Source of the DNA: Algibacter sp045066735
GTDB lineage: Bacteria; Bacteroidota; Bacteroidia; Flavobacteriales; Flavobacteriaceae
Direction of reading: 5' to 3'
Length of the DNA: 64,000 nt
NCBI RefSeq assembly: GCF_045066735.1
Contig: NZ_JBISHH010000002.1
Span: 62,001-126,000, forward strand
The position numbers and the translations under genes were made by a program. The notes under the pieces were generated by a model, which made no database searches, was not told the origin of the DNA, and saw nothing but the letters and a program-made list of their open reading frames with translations. Position 1 is the first letter of the stretch. Each line of letters starts with the position of its first letter. This document shows, in pieces, positions 54,827-61,692 of the stretch.

Positions 54827-56239
54827 ATGAGCCAAGTAAGTATTGAACAAGAGGTAATTGAAGAAGTTGCAGGCGGAGAGTTCGAAAGAACACCTGTACC
54901 AAACTCTAAATTAAAAGGTTGGAAAAGTTTCATAGGAATGTATGCCGGCGAACATGCTGCGGGTACCGAGTTTATGATTGGGCCTCTTTTTTTAACTGCT
55001 GGTGTTAGTGCTTTCGATTTAATTATTGGTTTATTAATAGGTAATTTATTAGCGGTTTTAAGCTGGCGTTTTTTAACAGCAGAAATAGCAGTAAAAAATA
55101 GATTAACGCTATACTATCAATTAGAAAAAATTTGTGGAAAAAAATTAGTTACTGGCTATAATTTAGCAAACGGTATTTTGTTTTGCTTCTTAGCAGGCTC
55201 TATGATAACAGTGTCTGCAACTGCAGTAGGTATTCCATTTGATATGCCTATGCCAAAATTAGACGATACCTTACCAAATGGTATGACTTGGATAATTATT
55301 GTAATTGCAATAGGTGCAGTAATCTCATTGATTGCAGCACGTGGTTACGATATGGTTACCAAAGCAGCCAATTGGATGTCGCCTATTATTGTTCTGGCTT
55401 TTGTGGTTGCAGGAATTGTAGCATTAAGTCAGCTAGGTGTGGATAGCTTTACAAAGTTTTGGGATATTTGGGGCGAAGGAGGAGAGCCTTTTCCAGGGCA
55501 AACAAAATTTACCTTTTGGCATGTCGTTATTTGGTCTTGGTTTGCTAATGGGGCGATGCATATTGGTATGTCTGATTTATCGGTATTCCGATTTGCTAAA
55601 CAAGCAAAAGCAGGATGGGCTACGGCAGCAGGAATGTATGTTGGTCATTACATGGCGTGGATAGCGGCGGCTTTATTATATGCTGTTTACTTGAAATCTC
55701 CAGAAGCACAAGCATTTTTAAGTGTGGGCGATGCACCTCCCGTAGCTCCAGGGCCTATGGCTTATAATGCTATTGGCGTTTTCGGTATTATTGCTGTAGT
55801 ATTGGCTGGTTGGACAACCGCAAACCCAACAATTTATAGAGCAGGACTAGCTTTTCAGGCTATTTTACCTAAATTATCAACTGCCAAGGTTACTATATTA
55901 GCAGGCGCTGTGGCTACAATTGCTGGTTTATTTCCAGCTTTTGCAATGAAATTATTAGGTTTTGTGGCTTTATATGGTTTTATTTTAGCACCATTTGGAG
56001 CGGTAATTGTATTTGAGCATTTTTTCTATAAGAAAGCTGGCATCATAAAAAACTATGCAGAAATTGCAAATCTCTCGTTTAACAAATCCGTGTTTTGGGC
56101 GTGGGCTATTAGTTTCGGGGTATTTTACTTTATATCGGTTCAATTTGATGTGTTTTTATCCTTTGTAACACTTCCAGCTTGGTTATTATGCGGTATTTTG
56201 TTTTTGGTGTTTAGTAGATATTTTCAAAAGATAACTTAG
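54827..56239 (+). CDS. NCS1-type permease linked to rhamnose catabolism
   Basis: This 470-residue inner-membrane protein has about twelve hydrophobic helices and the pattern of the nucleobase:cation symporter-1 (purine/cytosine/allantoin permease) family. Examples are the soluble N-terminus with KGWKSFIGMYAGEHAAGTEFMIGP, and helix 8-9 GWTTANPTIYRAGLAFQAILP. Known relatives carry nucleobases, hydantoins or thiamine precursors, not sugars. Here it has its own regulon-type promoter at the end of the rha cluster, which suggests that it moves rhamnose, lactate, lactaldehyde or another pathway compound. This specificity is inference. A strong terminator follows, marking the end of the PUL. Confidence 0.8.
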   Translation: MSQVSIEQEVIEEVAGGEFERTPVPNSKLKGWKSFIGMYAGEHAAGTEFMIGPLFLTAGVSAFDLIIGLLIGNLLAVLSWRFLTAEIAVKNRLTLYYQLEKICGKKLVTGYNLANGILFCFLAGSMITVSATAVGIPFDMPMPKLDDTLPNGMTWIIIVIAIGAVISLIAARGYDMVTKAANWMSPIIVLAFVVAGIVALSQLGVDSFTKFWDIWGEGGEPFPGQTKFTFWHVVIWSWFANGAMHIGMSDLSVFRFAKQAKAGWATAAGMYVGHYMAWIAAALLYAVYLKSPEAQAFLSVGDAPPVAPGPMAYNAIGVFGIIAVVLAGWTTANPTIYRAGLAFQAILPKLSTAKVTILAGAVATIAGLFPAFAMKLLGFVALYGFILAPFGAVIVFEHFFYKKAGIIKNYAEIANLSFNKSVFWAWAISFGVFYFISVQFDVFLSFVTLPAWLLCGILFLVFSRYFQKIT

Positions 56240-56282
56240 TTTCTTTAAACTGATTCTATAAGTTTTATAAGGTATAATTTGA

Positions 56283-56310
56283 AGCAATATGTTGATACAT
56301 ATTGCTTTTT
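56283..56310 (+). terminator. Rho-independent terminator at the end of the PUL
   Basis: A perfect 10-base stem (56283-56292 with 56297-56306) with a four-base loop is followed directly by a T run. It lies in the 388-base gap between the permease and the parB remnant. The rest of that gap holds the first copy of the leader repeat (56475-56610). Confidence 0.82.
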
Positions 56311-56474
56311 ATATTTTAACCCTGTTTCCACACATTCGATTTGGAATATTCTATTCAAATTTTAGATGTTATATTTTATTGATCAGTTTTAAAAACTATG
56401 GGATATAATTACTTTATAAATAATTAAGGAATAACTTGTAATTTTAAAACAGAATATCTCTATCAATATCGGTA

Positions 56475-56610
56475 CAAAGATAAACTCGCAAAATATTATC
56501 ATCAAAAGACTACGGCATAAAGCCAACCCTTCGCCCACAACTCATTTATTCCCTTTCCTTTTGAGCAGAAATTTTGTCTTCCGTTTGGGTTCTGCAAAAA
56601 TATTGTTTAA
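56475..56610 (+). repeat. Leader repeat, copy A (before parB remnant)
   Basis: This 136-base segment is closely matched by 58536-58672. Both begin with CAAAGATAAACTCGCAAAAT and end with TATTGTTTAA just before a start codon. Copy A contains a hairpin stem GCAGAA (56565-56570) with TTCTGC (56590-56595). It is probably a promoter and structured 5' leader shared by genes of the conjugative element. Confidence 0.75.
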
Positions 56611-56627
56611 TCTAAAATATAAGTATT

Positions 56628-58424
56628 ATGACAACAAAAGCGAGTACTGGAATCAAAAACGGAGAGGCAACAGCCACCATGAAAAATGAAGTCAAGAAAA
56701 AATTGACTCAAAGCGCCATTGGACTTCAAGTTCAAGAACTAAGTATCGGAAGGATTATTCCTGACCCAATGCAACCAAGAAAAACCTTTAACGAGGAAGC
56801 ACTCAAACAACTGTCTGAAAGCATCGAAGAACACGGTGTACTACAACCAATAACAGTTCGAAAATCTGGAAAAGATTATGTCATCGTAATGGGAGAGCGT
56901 AGGTATCGTGCAAGCAAATTGGCGAAAAAGAAAACAATTCCGAGTATCGTAAGAGCATTTGATAATAATGATGTTCTGGAAGTTCAAATTATCGAAAATC
57001 TGCAAAGACAAGATGTTGAGCCAACCGAAGAAGCTGAAGCAATTGCGTACCTAAGCGACAAATATGCACCATCAGAGATATCAAAGCGATTGGGAAGAAC
57101 AGAGAACTTTGTAAGACAACGTTTGAAATTAGCAGGTCTAATAGAAGGATTTAAAGCCTTTGTTCGCAATGGAGAAATGACGATTTCGTTAGGAACAGCT
57201 GTTGCACTTTACGAGCCAGAGGAACAGCAAATGATGCTGGAAACAATGGGCGAAGAATTTAATGCCCTTTAAATTAATCAGATGATTAAAAACCAGACCT
57301 ACGATTTGGCGAAAGCACCTTTTGATGTGGTCGATGAAAAATTGATTACTAAAGTAGGAGCATGTACAACATGTCCATTCAACGCAGCAAATCAAGGTAA
57401 TTTGTTCGGCGATGGTAAAATGGTTTGAACAAAATCAGCCTGTTATGAAACGAAGAAAAGTAAGTCGTTTTTGAACTTGATTGATAAATCAAAGACAGAG
57501 AATGTGTTGTTGATTCCTGAAATTCGAAAGTATTGGGCTGATGATGAAAGTAACCAGCTGATTATATCGCAATTGGAAAAAAAAGGATTGAAAGTTTACC
57601 TTCTGGATGATGTTGAAATAATTGAAGAACCAATTAAACCTACAATGGAAATAATTAAGACAGAATATCAACACTACGACTATTCTGAAGATGAGCTAAA
57701 AACTGAATTTGAAGAAGCGGTTGATAATTACAAGGAAGAGTTGGAAACATATAATTCCGCAAAAGAAAATGGATTTGTAAATGGCGTTATGTTTCATCCA
57801 AAAACGTATGTTCACAAAAAAGTCTTTGTGAAAGTTATTGAAAATTCAAAAACTGAAACAACTTCATATTCTGAACCAATGGCCAATAGAAAAATGGCAG
57901 ATTGTACACCAGAAGAACAAATCGTTAAAATTAACGAAAGGGAAATCCGTAAGAGACATATTGAGAATAACAAGCAATTTGAGTACATGGTTCAGATGAT
58001 TCGAGAAACCGATTATATTCACAAAAAGAAAGCACTTTCGGTAGATGAAATGGTGGCTTTCTCATTAACCTTATTTGAAAACAATGTGGACTATGTAGGT
58101 CGACAAAAACACTTTTCAAAATTATTGGGCAACACATCTAAGATGACTGATGTAGAAGCTGTCGAGCATTTTAAAAAGAATTTCAAAAAGGAAATCTTCT
58201 ATAAGTTGATTCGGTATATCCTTACCAAGCAAGTCCATTTTGGCGAAAGTAATCACGTTAATAACTTGACGAATATTTCATTTTACAATGCCATGCAAGG
58301 GTATTACAAAACCAAAATTGCCAATATTGAAAAGGAATATACAGAAGAGAGAAGCAAGCGTGAAACACGTTTAAAAGAGGGAATAGCAGTTCTTGAAAAA
58401 CAAATTCAAGAACTCAACGATTAG
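56628..58424 (+). pseudogene. parB: parB-like partition gene broken by two in-frame stop codons
   Basis: One continuous 599-codon frame encodes a ParB/Spo0J-type protein of a conjugative element, interrupted by TAA at 57270-57272 (codon 215) and TGA at 57426-57428 (codon 267), with no frameshift. The first part has the ParB nuclease-like domain (QPRKTFNEEALKQL, MGERRYRA, IENLQRQDV) and the helix-turn-helix SEISKRLGRTENFVRQRLKLA. Between and after the stops the frame still reads a Cys-rich segment (VGACTTCPFN) and a long charged helical C-terminal part. The TAA is one base from a Gln codon (CAA) and the TGA sits where a Cys is likely. The gene is probably inactive; only an N-terminal 214-residue fragment would be made. 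Confidence 0.82.
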
Positions 58425-58441
58425 CTTTTGTTGTTGGAAGT

Positions 58442-58475
58442 AAGGGTCAGCATTCGTGCTGGCTCTTATTTTTTT
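58442..58475 (+). terminator. Terminator with TTCG tetraloop after parB remnant
   Basis: An 11-base stem (58442-58452 with 58457-58467, including two wobble pairs) closed by a TTCG loop is followed by a seven-T run. It ends transcription just before the second leader repeat. Confidence 0.85.
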
Positions 58476-58535
58476 GTTCAAACTACTTTGAAAAATGGTG
58501 GTACTATGAGGGATAATATTCAATCAATAGTAGTG

Positions 58536-58672
58536 CAAAGATAAACTCGCAAAATATTCTCATCAAAAGACTACGACATAAAGCCAACGCTTCGCCAACA
58601 CCTCATTTATTTCATTTCCTTTTGAGCAGAAATTATTGTCTTACGTTTTGGTACTGCTCAAATATTGTTTAA
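58536..58672 (+). repeat. Leader repeat, copy B (before small gene)
   Basis: The second copy of the 137-base leader precedes the 55-codon gene at 58690. Its hairpin is TGAGCAG (58623-58629) with CTGCTCA (58654-58660). The paired bases differ from copy A but pairing is kept, which hints that the RNA structure matters. Confidence 0.75.
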
Positions 58673-58689
58673 CTAAAAATTTTAGAATC

Positions 58690-58857
58690 ATGAAACAAGT
58701 ACCTGAAAAACCAAACATTTCATTGCAAGAAGCAAAAGCACATTATCAATTAAGTAGTGAAAATCACAAAATTGAAGGAGGCGAGAGTCATCTGGCTTAC
58801 TACAGAGATAAGCATCCGCAGAACTATCGGACATTATTAAATTATTATTCAAACTAA
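58690..58857 (+). CDS. Small hypothetical protein of the conjugative element
   Basis: This 55-residue soluble protein starts at the ATG 17 bases after leader copy B. It contains PNISLQEAKAHYQ, GGESHLAYYRDKHPQNYRTLL and no cysteine or membrane segment. I do not recognise a family. Leader repeat upstream and close spacing (11 bases) to the next gene suggest it is expressed with it as part of the mobile element cargo or maintenance module. Confidence 0.6.
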   Translation: MKQVPEKPNISLQEAKAHYQLSSENHKIEGGESHLAYYRDKHPQNYRTLLNYYSN

Positions 58858-58868
58858 AATCTTATATC

Positions 58869-59297
58869 ATGGAAAATTTAAATGTATTACAGCTCGATTT
58901 CGGTTTTGAAGTTAAGCCAGTATTAGCAAAAGAAAAAGTGGTAAAGCGAACTAAAAAACACAAGAGCGATTTCGTTTTCGATTTTATGGACTGTTTGGCA
59001 AGTCCAATCATCGTTTTTAAATCTGCATGGCAAGATAGCATACCAAAGGATATTCTTGGAAGAATTAAAATATCACGATTAATATGTTCGCTGACAAAAG
59101 AAAAAATGGCATCACTTACAGAAACATTAGCCTACATGATGCCAAGAACTTACGAAGCACCAATGCCAACAGAATGGGTAAATATCTACACATGGTTAGG
59201 ACTTCAATATGCAATGCAGACTAAAAACAATGGACAATTGGAAGCTATGAAAGATATAGCAACAAAAGAACTTTCTGACTATGAAATGGTCTTTTGA
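58869..59297 (+). CDS. Hypothetical protein of the conjugative element
   Basis: This 142-residue protein of unknown function has a basic N-terminal stretch (VVKRTKKHKSDFVFDFMDCL) and a helical remainder (TLAYMMPRTYEAPMPTEWVNIYTWLGLQYAMQ). Similar-sized proteins often accompany ParB-like genes in Bacteroidota conjugative elements, but I cannot name a family. It follows the 55-residue gene by 11 bases. A further short frame starts at its stop codon. Confidence 0.6.
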   Translation: MENLNVLQLDFGFEVKPVLAKEKVVKRTKKHKSDFVFDFMDCLASPIIVFKSAWQDSIPKDILGRIKISRLICSLTKEKMASLTETLAYMMPRTYEAPMPTEWVNIYTWLGLQYAMQTKNNGQLEAMKDIATKELSDYEMVF

Positions 59298-59413
59298 AAA
59301 ACCTACGAATTTGGATTTATGAAAAGCGAAGAAAAGCACTAAAAGATATTCTGAAAAAGAATAAAGTTTCAGAATCTGATGGAATTTTAGATGTTCAAGA
59401 GAAACTATTCTAA
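59294..59413 (+). CDS. Possible 39-residue overlapping frame
   Basis: A TTG overlapping the previous stop by four bases opens 39 codons encoding a strongly basic peptide (RIWIYEKRRKALKDILKK, then NKVSESDGILDVQEKLF). The composition looks protein-like and translational coupling is possible, but the start is weak. It could instead be the C-terminal end of the preceding gene displaced by a frameshift. Confidence 0.3.
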   Translation: MKNLRIWIYEKRRKALKDILKKNKVSESDGILDVQEKLF

Positions 59414-59867
59414 TAATGAGCATTAAACTTACAAGGAAGATTTTTTTTACAAAGCCATTCAGCACATTTCCTTCCATTCCGTATAAACTACATTCCAGAA
59501 AAAGAGCTTCATTAACAAAGGTCTTGGACCTAATCCTCACTTTTGACTTTTCATTCCGTTAACCCTTTCCGCTCTGCTGGAAAGGAACACTTCATTCCAA
59601 ATAAAAAGTGTGAATCAAGTCCGCTGGCCAAATAGGATAAAATGTATTTGTCATTGTGTTCCACTTCCTATGATTTTGTATTTCACAAAGAATTTAGAAT
59701 CACTTCCGTAATCCAACACCGTCATACCTTTTTTTGACAGCAAAATAACAACATTCAGCTTTGAACGACAGCATAATCAGGCTCGTGCCTCGCACTTTTT
59801 ATATGTCTAAACAAAGCTGAATATCGAAAGCACTAAGCAACAAAAAGAAGGTAACAGCGTCGGCTCT
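59414..59867. other. Stretch without a recognisable gene
   Basis: About 450 bases hold no convincing gene on either strand. The only structure I see is the inverted repeat at 59752-59822. The stretch separates the plus-strand parB-side module from the minus-strand tra module and is probably a remnant of deleted mobile-element DNA. Confidence 0.5.
59752..59822. repeat. Inverted repeat, 11-12 base arms
   Basis: CATTCAGCTTTG (59752-59763) pairs with CAAAGCTGAAT (59812-59822) across a 48-base spacer. The position between two opposed modules of a conjugative element is compatible with an oriT, attachment or replication site, but no nick-site consensus is visible. Confidence 0.45.
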
Positions 59868-60002
59868 ATGGGAAGTAAATCTAAAATGAATCTTATGAAA
59901 TCTTACAAAATCAATAAAAAGGAAGCGGAACAAAAGTTAAAAAAACAAAAAAAAGAAAACGCTCTGGATATAATAAGTAAATCAATAACAAAGCCTTTCT
60001 GA
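59868..60002 (+). CDS. Truncated N-terminus of an unknown gene at a rearrangement junction
   Basis: A 44-codon frame starts MGSKSKMNLMKSY and continues as a Lys/Glu/Gln-rich helix (KKEAEQKLKKQKKENALDII). It then runs into sequence that belongs, on the other strand, to traK (from about 59990). It looks like the start of a real gene whose remainder was lost when it was joined to traK. Family unknown. Confidence 0.35.
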   Translation: MGSKSKMNLMKSYKINKKEAEQKLKKQKKENALDIISKSITKPF

Positions 60003-60240
60003 ATAGTTCTAAATGAGCTAATGCTTCAACCTTAAAGTTTTCTTTTTGAACAACCCATTTTAAAGGGATTACAGTACCATCTGTATTTATAGCAAAAGAA
60101 CTATTAAGGGCTTTTTTATGTGTGTCATAAACTATCCATCCAGAGAACACACTTGAACTTAAGGCACAAATAGTGACTGCAAGCACAATGAATCGGTTAA
60201 TTCTTAAAATGGTATATATGTTTTTGTACGATGTTTTCAT
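59911..60240 (-). pseudogene. traK: traK, 3'-truncated conjugation gene
   Basis: The frame starts normally (KNIYTILRINRFIVLAVTICALSSSVFSGWIVYD, a membrane anchor) and matches TraK of Bacteroides-type conjugative transposons, a VirB8-like or coupling membrane protein, up to KVEALAHLELF near residue 80. Beyond that the reading frame turns into unrelated hydrophobic sequence and stops at 109 residues, about half the usual roughly 200. The break lies near 59990-60000. It follows traJ by 14 bases in the normal tra order. The truncation would disable the transfer apparatus. Confidence 0.75.
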
Positions 60241-60254
60241 AGTTGTAGAAAGCG

Positions 60255-61097
60255 TTATGAAGTGAATAATCTTAAAGTAAAGGTGACTGCACGTTTATAT
60301 AGTTTAAACTTCAGAAATACTATGAAGCCTATAGATCCTAACTGAACTACTGGAGCAAAAAATCTATTCCCAGTATCCGTGCCGAAAAGGTTGGTCCAAA
60401 AATTGGTGTTGATCTCCGTATAAATTGCGTTAATAAATACATTTACTAGAAAAAAGGCAGGAACCAGCATGTAAACGGCGGCGTACAATTTGAAAAAAGA
60501 ATAAGCCATAGATCGAAACTTCTCAAACACGGCGAGGCTTAATATTAAAGGAAAAAAGGCTTGCATAATACCTAATAGAAAATAGCGTTCAGATAAAAAT
60601 AGCGGGTATATAAAAAGGTCTAAAATCCAAAGGCCTAAGCCGATAATAAATGAAACCATTTTCCAACCAAAAAGTGGAGTTACTAGCGCTTCGAATAATA
60701 GTGCCATTGCTTTTTTTGCTGCTTCCAATGCGCCAACGTCTTCTTCTATTGGAATGTCTTGCATTTGGAGGGGGAGAAGCGCAGGAGCAGTGTTTCTATA
60801 TTGAGACTCTATAGCGACTAGAACTCCATCGAAAAAGCTTAATATTTGGGTTGAAAAAATAACTAAAAGCACTACAGCAAAATTTCTAGCAAGTTCTCCA
60901 GGACTTAATCCCCAAGTATAACCATCTTTATTAGCCACACCTTCGTTGTACTTTTTTAGAATGTTAACCAAGAAAAAAAGAACTGCAAGCGTTTTCATTC
61001 CAGCAATGGTGTATTGTGAAAAATCACTGCTTTTAATGGTTTGAAAAACAGTATCGATGTATTCTAACCCAATTCCTAAAAAGTACAATGCAGTCAT
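60255..61097 (-). CDS. traJ: TraJ, conjugative transposon membrane protein
   Basis: This 280-residue protein has about six to seven hydrophobic helices and the order expected of TraJ, the polytopic (VirB6-like) inner-membrane component of the type IV secretion channel in Bacteroidota conjugative transposons. Typical segments are YTIAGMKTLAVLFFLVNI, YTWGLSPGELARNFAVVLL and ALVTPLFGWKMVSFIIGLG. It starts two bases after traI and seems complete. Because traK is truncated next to it, it is probably a relic of a once functional system. Confidence 0.85.
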   Translation of the reverse strand: MTALYFLGIGLEYIDTVFQTIKSSDFSQYTIAGMKTLAVLFFLVNILKKYNEGVANKDGYTWGLSPGELARNFAVVLLVIFSTQILSFFDGVLVAIESQYRNTAPALLPLQMQDIPIEEDVGALEAAKKAMALLFEALVTPLFGWKMVSFIIGLGLWILDLFIYPLFLSERYFLLGIMQAFFPLILSLAVFEKFRSMAYSFFKLYAAVYMLVPAFFLVNVFINAIYTEINTNFWTNLFGTDTGNRFFAPVVQLGSIGFIVFLKFKLYKRAVTFTLRLFTS

Positions 61098-61099
61098 AA

Positions 61100-61681
61100 T
61101 TAATAGTTGGTTTCTCTATTGTTTACTTTGTCTTGCATTTTTCTAAATGAAATGATGTCTCGATAGCGTTCTGTTTTTTTTGTTATTTCTGCTACCATTT
61201 CGTTCGATTCCATTTCTTTTTGTTTTAAAATACCGGCACGCTCGGCGTCTGTCATTTTCAAGAAATTACTCGATAGTATTTGCTCAATAAAATTCATACT
61301 GTCTAGTGAACTTTCAATAATATCATTGAATGAATCTGAAATTCGAGTAACTTCATCAGGTTTGATATATGGTGAATTTAAAATTTCTCTTAAATCGTCT
61401 CGAACAACATTAAAAAGGATTTGGTTATTACTAGCCATTTCTTTAATAGCGTTGAGTTGGCGGATCACATTGTTCACTTTTTCAATGTTATCTTTTTGTG
61501 TTTTTAGAAACTCAACGGTTTTCAATAATTGAGAAGTTTGTTTAGCCGATTCTACCAGGGATTTAGCCAGACTTATAAAATTGGTATTGTCGTAAACAGG
61601 CATGCCTTGTGCTGTACTGCTACTAGGTAATATAAAAGTCAATACCATGGCAAGTACTAGTGTTTTCATTGTTGTTTTCAT
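61100..61681 (-). CDS. traI: TraI, conjugative transposon secreted protein
   Basis: This 193-residue protein has a clear signal peptide (ending TAQG near residue 26) followed by a long helical, coiled-coil-like region (SLVESAKQTSQLLKTVEFLKTQ and following). It matches the TraI-type proteins (not the relaxase of the same name in F plasmids) located between TraG and TraJ. It is thought to act in the periplasm as part of the mating channel, VirB5-like. Spacing to traG is 11 bases. It looks complete. Confidence 0.8.
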   Translation of the reverse strand: MKTTMKTLVLAMVLTFILPSSSTAQGMPVYDNTNFISLAKSLVESAKQTSQLLKTVEFLKTQKDNIEKVNNVIRQLNAIKEMASNNQILFNVVRDDLREILNSPYIKPDEVTRISDSFNDIIESSLDSMNFIEQILSSNFLKMTDAERAGILKQKEMESNEMVAEITKKTERYRDIISFRKMQDKVNNRETNY

Positions 61682-61692
61682 TTTTTTTGGTT

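Noticed and set aside
57426..57428. Possible selenocysteine (TGA) at a Cys-like position in the parB frame
   Set aside because: A TAA stop lies upstream in the same frame and I see no convincing selenocysteine insertion element, so ordinary gene decay is more likely.
59416..59562. 48-codon plus-strand frame and the opposing minus-strand frame at 59196-59540
   Set aside because: Neither has protein-like composition; the minus-strand one overlaps the real gene at 58869-59297.
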